Positions 6,007-11,503 of a stretch of DNA of 11,503 bases are shown here, piece after piece. Within the stretch, counting starts at the first letter, position 1. Each line of letters starts with the position of its first letter. The DNA is from an uncultured Treponema sp. (GTDB lineage Bacteria > Spirochaetota > Spirochaetia > Treponematales > Treponemataceae), in assembly GCA_937902445.1 (NCBI GenBank), contig CALELJ010000187.1, positions 1-11,503 of the forward strand, given 5' to 3'. Under the pieces are notes generated by a model, which did not search any database, was not told the origin of the DNA, and saw only the letters and a program-made list of their open reading frames with translations. A program made the position numbers and the translations under genes.

Positions 6007-7042
6007 AAAGAATAGCAATGTTGTTTGATTCACATTCCTTGAGCATGTCATCGCCCCACAGGCTTACCTGGGTTTCACCAATGTGGGCCTTGCGCAGGAA
6101 GTACATGCAGAGGCGAGACTGACCGATACCGCCACCAAGAGTCTGAACAAGCTGGCCGTTCAAAAGCTTCTTGTGGAATGTAAGTTCTGCGCGTTCAGGA
6201 CATCCGCGTTCTGCAAGCTGAGAAACAAGGGATTCCTTGCTTACACGGATACCCATTGAAGAAAGCTCCATTGCACAGTCAAGAACAGGATTCCATACCA
6301 TAAGGTCACCGTTGAGACCAGGTTTTCCATCTGGACCCGGTGTAATCCAGTCGTCATAGTCAGGAGCACGGCCGTCGTGAATTGTTCCGTCTGAAAGCTT
6401 GCCGCCGATACCGATGATGAAGATTGCTCCGTGTTCCTTACAGAATGCTGTTTCGCGTTCCTTTGGAGACTTGCCTGGATACATCTTTACAAGGTCATCT
6501 GCATGGACGAATGTAATGTCGGCAGGAAGACAAGGCTTGATGTTTTCATAGCGGTCATAAACAAAGAATTCAGTCTGTTTGAGAACGCGGTAGATTTTCC
6601 TTACGATTTCCTTGAGGTAATCGATGGTGCGGTCCTTTTCATCGATGCGCATGCACCAGTCCCACTGGTCGACATAAAGGGAATGAAGGTTGTCCAGTTC
6701 CTCGTCTGCGCGGATTGCGTTCATGTCTGTATAGATGCCAAAACCGCTGTCAAGGCCAAGTTCACTTACTTTCATGCGCTTCCATTTTGCAAGGGAGTGA
6801 ACGATTTCAACCTGGGTTTCATTCATGTCTTTTACAGGAAACTTTACAGGGCGTTCAACACCGTTAAGGTCGTCATTGAGACCTGTTCCGCTTTTTACAA
6901 ACAGAGGAGCTGTTACGCGTGTGAGGCTTAATTCAGTTGAAAGAGCAAGCTGGAAGAAATCCTTGAGAAGGACGATGGCTTTTTCTGTTTCCTTTACGCT
7001 GAGCAAAGGCTTGTAATTTTTTGGAACATATAATTTTGACAT
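6005..7042 (-). CDS. asnA: Aspartate-ammonia ligase (asparagine synthetase A)
   Basis: 345 aa, normal for the family. AsnA makes asparagine from aspartate, ammonia and ATP in the cytoplasm, on a class II aminoacyl-tRNA-synthetase-like fold. Diagnostic stretches are visible: VKSGTGLNDDLNGVERPV near the N-terminus, YVDQWDWCM, GIGGKLSDGTIHDGRAPDYD, and GGGIGQSRLCM from residue 303 followed by KAHIGETQVSLW. The start is ATG 7042 with GGGG six nt upstream; an in-frame extension to 7072 would add ten hydrophobic residues and is not needed. Upstream is a ~290-nt gap holding a 7-bp inverted repeat (CATAAAC/GTTTATG, 7089-7108) and family-2 element D. The stop codon lies in the arm of element B. No clear promoter was found. 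Confidence 0.95.
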   Translation of the reverse strand: MSKLYVPKNYKPLLSVKETEKAIVLLKDFFQLALSTELSLTRVTAPLFVKSGTGLNDDLNGVERPVKFPVKDMNETQVEIVHSLAKWKRMKVSELGLDSGFGIYTDMNAIRADEELDNLHSLYVDQWDWCMRIDEKDRTIDYLKEIVRKIYRVLKQTEFFVYDRYENIKPCLPADITFVHADDLVKMYPGKSPKERETAFCKEHGAIFIIGIGGKLSDGTIHDGRAPDYDDWITPGPDGKPGLNGDLMVWNPVLDCAMELSSMGIRVSKESLVSQLAERGCPERAELTFHKKLLNGQLVQTLGGGIGQSRLCMYFLRKAHIGETQVSLWGDDMLKECESNNIAIL

Positions 7043-7088
7043 AAGTAACCCCAAGATATATAAAATAAGCAACTATCCATATGAGGCA

Positions 7089-7108
7089 CATAAACCAATC
7101 AGTTTATG
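7089..7108 (-). promoter_or_regulatory. Inverted repeat upstream of asnA
   Basis: CATAAAC (7089-7095) and GTTTATG (7102-7108) are perfect complements around 6 nt, about 47 bp before the asnA ATG. It could be an operator or a leader hairpin. The rest of the gap 7043-7131 shows nothing else convincing, and 7249-7332 appears empty. Confidence 0.35.
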
Positions 7109-7131
7109 AAAATCTACCAGTCAGTACGAGT

Positions 7132-7248
7132 CTGACAAGACCGCTCGATATCGTCGCTACATGCAAAGCCCTGTAAGGAAACTATCTCACAGGGCTTTGA
7201 ATGTTCTTGTCAGCCTCTTCCTTCCATCCCGATCTTCATACAATTCTT
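7132..7248 (+). repeat. Structured repeat family 2, copy D
   Basis: Homologous to 4698-4818. An 11-bp central stem (CAAAGCCCTGT 7164-7174 with ACAGGGCTTTG 7189-7199) presents the loop AAGGAAACTATC, identical to copy C. A G-A mismatch and ACAT 7159-7162 with ATGT 7201-7204 extend it. The outer helix CTGACAAGA 7132-7140 with TCTTGTCAG 7205-7213 is perfect. Loop AAGGAA (7175-7180) can pair with TTCCTT (7218-7223). Relative to flanking genes the plus strand here is antisense, whereas copy C is in the sense direction of its gene, so orientation to neighbours is not conserved. Confidence 0.75.
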
Positions 7249-7332
7249 CTTCAATATGCCTCAAAAGACAATTAGAAACTATACCACAAATGGATTGCTT
7301 TGTAAAAGAAGCAGTTTTTGAAGTTCCGATTT

Positions 7333-8844
7333 TTACAGAGAGTTGATAAACCTTTCAAAAGCTTCCATGCCTTCCGCAGTACGTTTGTAGACACCAGCAT
7401 CCTCGAGAACCTTTGAGAAAACAAGACCAACTTCATCACGGAGTATCTGTTCCACATTGCCTTCATCTACTGAATTGTATTTAGGCAGGAATTCCTTTAC
7501 CCAGTCAGCGTGCTTGCAGAGCACTTCATCGGCATAAATGTCACGGCCTTCAAGTATTGCTTTTCCAAGATCCGCAAGTTCTACCTTAAGGCGCCCCGGA
7601 AGAATTGCAAGTCCCATAACCTCGATGAGACCGATGTTTTCTTTTTTGATGTGATGGAGTTCAGCATGGGGATGATAGACTCCAAGAGGATGCTCTTTCG
7701 TTGTAATGTTGTTGCGAAGAACAAGGTCAAGTTCAAAAAGATCACCGCGACGGCGTACGATCGGATTTATGGTGTTGTGTCTGGTTCCGTCTGTTTCTGC
7801 AAAGATGAAGGCAGACTCATCGGTGTATTTTCTCCACGCCTCATGGATTCTGTCGGCAAGCAAGGCAATGCGTTCACTGTCACTTCCACTCAGGCGGATG
7901 ACGCTCATAGGCCACTTGACGATTCCACACTTCACATCATCAAAGCCATTGATCTTGAATTCCTTTTCAACAGGTGCCTTGGCCATGGCGAATTCATAGT
8001 TTCCGCCCTGGAAATGGTTGTGTGTCAGAATCGATCCGCCAACAATCGGAAGATCAGCATTGGAACCAATCGTATAATGAGGAAAGATCTTTACAAAATC
8101 AAGAAGATAACGCCAGGTCCTGTTGGTGATGGACATAGGAACATGATCCATCGCAAAAACAATGCAGTGCTCGTTGTAGTAGACATAAGGCGAATACTGG
8201 AGCGCAAATTTTTCACCACAAAGTTCAAATGGAATGATGCGGTGGTTGCCCCGGGCAGGATGGTTTACACGGCCAGCATAGCCTTCGTTTTCCCTGCACA
8301 GAAGACATTCAGGATAACCACCCTTTGGAGCATTGAGGGCCGCTGCAATTGCCTTTGGATCCTTTTCCGGCTTTGAAAGATTGATTGTAATGTCCATATC
8401 GCCGTATTCAGTTTTCGACTGCCACTTCACGTCCCTGCATACCCTGTAGCGGCGGATGTAGTCTGTATCCTGGCTGAATTTATAATACCAGTCAGTCGCT
8501 TCCTTTGGTGATTTTTCATAAAGCATTCTATATTTTCTACGGATCTCTGAAGGTCTCGCAACAAGGCATGACATGAGCTTTGTATCAAAGAGATCACGGT
8601 AGACTACGCTGTCGTTTTCAAGAAGTCCATTGGCTGCGGCGTAATCAAGAAGCGATTTAAGAATCATCTCAAGGTCTTCGGTTTTTACCGCCGGAACTGT
8701 ACACGCAGCATCCTTGCTTTCATAAGAGTCAAGTTTTAAGACCTCAAGGATGCGGTTTCTTGCATAGACAATGTCGTCTTCTTCAATGAGTCCCGTCGAA
8801 AGGCCATAGCCTACAAGTAAATCAATGCTTTCAAAAACTGTCAT
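7333..8844 (-). CDS. galT: Galactose-1-phosphate uridylyltransferase, class 2 (Firmicutes-type)
   Basis: 503 aa, the length of the class-2 (GalT family 2) enzymes rather than the ~350 aa of the E. coli type. It exchanges UMP between UDP-glucose and galactose-1-phosphate in the Leloir pathway. The active-site stretch is GGSILTHNHFQGG, with His275, the expected nucleophile His277 and Gln279. C180-x-x-C183 (PECLLC), MDHVPMSI (232-239) and YHPHAELHHIKKENIGLIEVMG are also typical. No galK or galE is in the window. ATG 8844 lacks a ribosome site but is preceded by a good promoter whose -10 ends 6 nt before it, so a leaderless mRNA is likely. No terminator was seen after the stop; family-2 element D lies between galT and asnA. 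Confidence 0.94.
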   Translation of the reverse strand: MTVFESIDLLVGYGLSTGLIEEDDIVYARNRILEVLKLDSYESKDAACTVPAVKTEDLEMILKSLLDYAAANGLLENDSVVYRDLFDTKLMSCLVARPSEIRRKYRMLYEKSPKEATDWYYKFSQDTDYIRRYRVCRDVKWQSKTEYGDMDITINLSKPEKDPKAIAAALNAPKGGYPECLLCRENEGYAGRVNHPARGNHRIIPFELCGEKFALQYSPYVYYNEHCIVFAMDHVPMSITNRTWRYLLDFVKIFPHYTIGSNADLPIVGGSILTHNHFQGGNYEFAMAKAPVEKEFKINGFDDVKCGIVKWPMSVIRLSGSDSERIALLADRIHEAWRKYTDESAFIFAETDGTRHNTINPIVRRRGDLFELDLVLRNNITTKEHPLGVYHPHAELHHIKKENIGLIEVMGLAILPGRLKVELADLGKAILEGRDIYADEVLCKHADWVKEFLPKYNSVDEGNVEQILRDEVGLVFSKVLEDAGVYKRTAEGMEAFERFINSL

Positions 8845-8850
8845 GATTCA

Positions 8851-8878
8851 ATTCTATGCTGAACGGATTAAAAATCAA
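8851..8878 (-). promoter_or_regulatory. galT promoter (leaderless geometry)
   Basis: On the minus strand TTGATT (8878-8873), 16 bp, TAGAAT (8856-8851), then six bases and the galT ATG. Both boxes are near sigma-70 consensus. The expected start of transcription coincides with the A of ATG 8844. Confidence 0.6.
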
Positions 8879-8915
8879 CGTATGGAAACCAGTGGTTGCG
8901 CAAACTGTTGCCCAG

Positions 8916-10832
8916 TCACCTTCGGGAGGCTTTCTTAAGTTTCTTCACCTTGTACTGCTCCTCATCGGCTTTATCAAGAAGGGCTTCAAGATTGAAATTA
9001 TCGCAGTCAAATACTGCAGCTCCAAGGCTTATGGAGATTCTAAAAGGTTCAGTTGTTGTGTTGTTCCATTCCTCACATAGGGAATCAAGCCGCTGCTTCA
9101 AACGCTCAAATACATCTAATGAAAGTGAAATTGAAACTATGGCAAATTCATCACCGCCAAGACGGCCTATGGTATCTGCCGCACGGAAAGTTTTTTTAAG
9201 GAGTTCAACTTCCGCAAGGATTGCCCTGTCCCCGGCTTCATGGCCAAATGTATCATTGATGCTCTTGAGGCCATCCATATCGCCATAGATGACAAGACCT
9301 GACTTTCCGCTGTCAACAGCGATGGAAAGACTTTGTTGTCCTAAGAACATGAAACCTCTTCTGTTCAGGAGGCCTGTAAGTTCGTCGGTTTTTGAAAGCA
9401 TTGAAAGCCTCTTGTTTTTTTCTTCAAGGCTGCTTACTTCCCAGGCACTTGAAACAAGTTTCGCAATGAGGGAATAGATCATCATGTATTCAGTGCTTCC
9501 ATAATTTCCGGTAGAAACTATCATGTATCCGTACTGAAGGTTTCCATTGTATAGGATCCTGACAACATGCATTCCCTTGAATTTATCAAGCATATTTCCA
9601 GGCAAAAGTTTTTCACTGCAGTCAAAATATTCAGTGCTGTTAATTATTTTTTCTCCCGTTTTTTCATCAGATGCATAGAACACCCTGGCTTCTGCGGGAA
9701 GGACAAATCCCTGATGACGGTTTATTTCAACAGGGGCTCTGTAAAGACAAATGGCGGACTGACCTATATTGAAATATTTCATGTAACGGTTCAGCCGGTA
9801 GGACAGATTTTCAAGTGTAATTCCAGAATGCAGGTCATCGATAAAATCAAGAATCTTTGCGTTCTGCATGTTGTGGACAAAGAAAGAATTGTATGCCGTC
9901 GAATAGAAATCCCTGTCCTTTGGAACCAATTCGCCGCTGTCCGTTTTGCAGATGTATTTAGATCCCTGGTCAAGGCACCCGCAGCTTACACGAAAGCAGC
10001 ATCGTGAATATATGGTGTTCAGCATGTCAATTTTTTTCCCATTGATTCTGTCAGTCAGAAGTTTTGCCGCAGTGTAGGTCTGATCCGGAATGTTCTGATC
10101 GATGGTGGTAAGGCTTGGGTATGAATAGATGGATCTGAGAGTGTTGTCAAAACCAGAAACACAGACTTCCTCCGGAACTGAAACACCAAGTTCAAAAAAA
10201 TATTTTATAGCACCCATTGCAAGTTCATCGATGACACAGACCACCGCATCAAAATCGATTGATTCCTTGTCCGGATATCTGCTTGCAAGAACATCAACAG
10301 CACTTTCAACAGTATATGATGCATAAAGGATATGGGAATCTGGAAGCTCAAGATTTTTTTCCGCAAGAACTTCCTTAAAGAATCTCAGGCGCTGTCTGAT
10401 ATCCTCGCTTTCAGCATCAATGGCGATTATCAGCAGTCTTTTTCTTTGATGTTCCTCAATCATATGTCTGACCAGGTTTTTGAATGCCTTTTCAGAATCA
10501 ATGATCAGTGAAGGAATGTTTTCAACAGGTGATACGATGGAGACGACCGGAAGTTTTCTGTCAATTTCCTTGACCATGGCATGGGCAACTTTTTCCGTTA
10601 CAAATCGGCTTAATGTTGCTGTGGGAATAATGACACCGTCGAGATTCTGTCTGTTTAGGAACTTTGAAACAGCCCATTCCTGATAGGCAAATTCGCTTTC
10701 ATTGGACTCAGGTTCTTCTGACGAAAAAACAAGGAAGTCATTTTTAGTTTCCTGGATATACCTTTTGACACCTTCAAGAAGCCTTTGAGAATACTCGTAT
10801 TCAAGATGTGATAAAGTCATTCCGATCCGCAT
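8916..10832 (-). CDS. Diguanylate cyclase with LacI-type ligand-binding sensor domain
   Basis: 638 aa. Residues 1-285 follow the LacI/periplasmic-binding-protein fold (starting MRIGMTLSHLEYEYSQRLLEG, with DGVIIP at 65-70 and VSGFDNT at 225-231, then SYPSLTTIDQN) but have no helix-turn-helix, signal peptide or membrane segment. It should therefore sense a small ligand, perhaps a sugar, in the cytosol. The domain ends in a cysteine cluster (RCCFRVSCGC, 277-286). Residues ~300-465 are an unassigned linker domain. The GGDEF domain spans ~475-630: KTDELTGLLNRRGF, YGDMDGLKSIND, intact GGDEF at 559-563, and an RxxD inhibitory site (RAAD, 550-553) five residues before it. It should make c-di-GMP and be product-inhibited. 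The upstream gene is a paralogue. ATG 10832 is 6 nt after a -10 box; ATG 10820 is an alternative. Confidence 0.9.
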   Translation of the reverse strand: MRIGMTLSHLEYEYSQRLLEGVKRYIQETKNDFLVFSSEEPESNESEFAYQEWAVSKFLNRQNLDGVIIPTATLSRFVTEKVAHAMVKEIDRKLPVVSIVSPVENIPSLIIDSEKAFKNLVRHMIEEHQRKRLLIIAIDAESEDIRQRLRFFKEVLAEKNLELPDSHILYASYTVESAVDVLASRYPDKESIDFDAVVCVIDELAMGAIKYFFELGVSVPEEVCVSGFDNTLRSIYSYPSLTTIDQNIPDQTYTAAKLLTDRINGKKIDMLNTIYSRCCFRVSCGCLDQGSKYICKTDSGELVPKDRDFYSTAYNSFFVHNMQNAKILDFIDDLHSGITLENLSYRLNRYMKYFNIGQSAICLYRAPVEINRHQGFVLPAEARVFYASDEKTGEKIINSTEYFDCSEKLLPGNMLDKFKGMHVVRILYNGNLQYGYMIVSTGNYGSTEYMMIYSLIAKLVSSAWEVSSLEEKNKRLSMLSKTDELTGLLNRRGFMFLGQQSLSIAVDSGKSGLVIYGDMDGLKSINDTFGHEAGDRAILAEVELLKKTFRAADTIGRLGGDEFAIVSISLSLDVFERLKQRLDSLCEEWNNTTTEPFRISISLGAAVFDCDNFNLEALLDKADEEQYKVKKLKKASRR

Positions 10833-10838
10833 ATAAAA

Positions 10839-10866
10839 AGTATAATTTAATAAATGGGATTTTCAA
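10839..10866 (-). promoter_or_regulatory. Promoter of the 638-aa diguanylate cyclase gene (leaderless geometry)
   Basis: On the minus strand TTGAAA (10866-10861), 16 bp, TATACT (10844-10839), then six bases and ATG 10832. Both boxes match consensus at five of six positions. The layout is the same as at galT. It lies in the 43-bp gap after the upstream paralogue, so the second gene can be transcribed alone. Confidence 0.65.
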
Positions 10867-10875
10867 TGACAGGTT

Positions 10876-11503
10876 CTAAATTCTTGCAGCTTTCTTGGAT
10901 TTCTTTTCCTTATACTGCTCTTCATCGGCAGACTTTAAAAGATCTGAAAGAACACAGTTTTCACTGTTGAAAGCAGCGGCACCCAGGCTTATGGATATCT
11001 TGAAATCCTCCTGAGTATTTTTATTCCATTCCTCGCAAAGATCCTCAAGCCTTTTCTTTATTACAAGGAAATGGCTCATAGTCAGGGAAATAGAAAGAAT
11101 GGCAAATTCATCACCGCCAAGACGGCCTATGGTATCTGCGGCACGGAAAGTCTTTTTCAGAAGATCAACTTCGGCAAGGATTGCCCTGTCGCCGGCATCG
11201 TGTCCATAGGTATCATTAATTTTCTTGAGACCATCCATGTCACCATAAATGACGAGTCCTGTCTTGCCAAGTTCCGCGGCAAGGGAAAGCTCCTGCTGGG
11301 CGGCAAGCATGAAGCCACGGCGATTGAGGATGCCTGTAAGTTCATCGGTTTTTGAAAGCTTGGAAAGGCTCTGGTTTTTCTCAGTAAGGTCTGATTTTAT
11401 TTCTTCGGAACAGCTCACTTCATAGGCATTGGCAATGAACTTTGCAATCATGGAATAGATGAGCATGTATTCCTCAACCTCGTAGTTGCCAAGTGACATG
11501 ATC
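10876..11503 (-). CDS. Second diguanylate cyclase, C-terminal part (runs off the window)
   Basis: Only the last ~208 residues are inside the window; the frame is still open at 11503. An apparent start at 11499 is internal, because the text there (SLGNYEVEEYMLIYSMIAK) aligns with residues ~440-458 of the neighbouring 638-aa protein. The GGDEF domain is complete: KTDELTGILNRRGF, YGDMDGLKKIND, GGDEF and the RAAD inhibitory site five residues before it, so activity and product inhibition are expected. The tail also matches (ADEEQYK, then KKAARI/KKASRR). It is a tandem duplicate of the downstream gene, most similar in the catalytic domain. A sensor like that of its neighbour is expected outside the window but is not seen. 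Confidence 0.9.
   Translation of the reverse strand, partial: IMSLGNYEVEEYMLIYSMIAKFIANAYEVSCSEEIKSDLTEKNQSLSKLSKTDELTGILNRRGFMLAAQQELSLAAELGKTGLVIYGDMDGLKKINDTYGHDAGDRAILAEVDLLKKTFRAADTIGRLGGDEFAILSISLTMSHFLVIKKRLEDLCEEWNKNTQEDFKISISLGAAAFNSENCVLSDLLKSADEEQYKEKKSKKAARI

Noticed and set aside
4698..7248. Family-2 elements as integron attC sites
   Set aside because: Treponema denticola has an integron, but no RYYYAAC/GTTRRRY core ends are present. Here the loop is conserved and the stem varies, the opposite of attC sites. No integrase gene is seen.
7510..8376. 288-codon plus-strand open frame within galT
   Set aside because: It is antisense to the conserved galT active-site region. The translation shows no recognisable domain and no promoter or ribosome site.
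1..11503. CRISPR array, tRNA or rRNA genes, insertion sequences, phage or defence systems
   Set aside because: No regularly spaced short repeats, cloverleaf or rRNA-like stretches, transposase, integrase or nuclease frames were found on either strand.

Overview
The window looks like a host-associated spirochaete, most likely Treponema. The reasons are a divergent extra FliG of the spirochaetal FliG1 kind, a cytosolic sugar-binding-fold/GGDEF regulator pair of a type common in Treponema, AT-rich spacers, and protein-level resemblance throughout. The species cannot be fixed from the sequence alone.

Layout. Positions 1-1663 (minus strand) hold fliG1, followed with a 4-bp overlap by the start of an M16C zinc peptidase. 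That peptidase frame changes abruptly at about 77-85 into a NAD+ synthetase (NadE)-like segment running off the window edge, so the first ~77 bases are probably a chimeric join. Divergent from fliG1 is a complete HtrA/DegP-like protease (1762-3258, plus). A 505-bp gene-poor stretch follows (two intrinsic terminators, a structured repeat, a promoter and an inverted repeat). Then comes a bile acid:sodium symporter family (BASS) transporter (3764-4717, plus). The rest is on the minus strand: an unassigned 327-aa protein (4861-5844), asparagine synthetase AsnA (6005-7042), class-2 galactose-1-phosphate uridylyltransferase GalT (7333-8844), and two tandem paralogous diguanylate cyclases (8916-10832 and 10876 to beyond the window end).

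The genes do not form one pathway. They are housekeeping or signalling genes in short transcription units. The most interesting content is between them. Two different ~120-145-nt structured repeat families each occur twice: family 1 at 3358-3501 and 5861-6006, family 2 at 4698-4818 and 7132-7248. In each, the two copies differ in sequence but keep base pairing through compensatory changes, while short internal motifs stay identical. I do not recognise either family. One family-1 copy has a likely internally deleted derivative that now acts as the htrA terminator. One family-2 copy overlaps the last codons of the transporter.

A second theme is promoter geometry. galT and the complete diguanylate cyclase have good -35/-10 boxes with a 16-bp spacer and exactly 6 nt between the -10 box and the ATG. 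fliG1 shares the -10/6-nt/ATG arrangement but lacks a clear -35. This predicts leaderless mRNAs. All calls come from reading the sequence; no database search was run.
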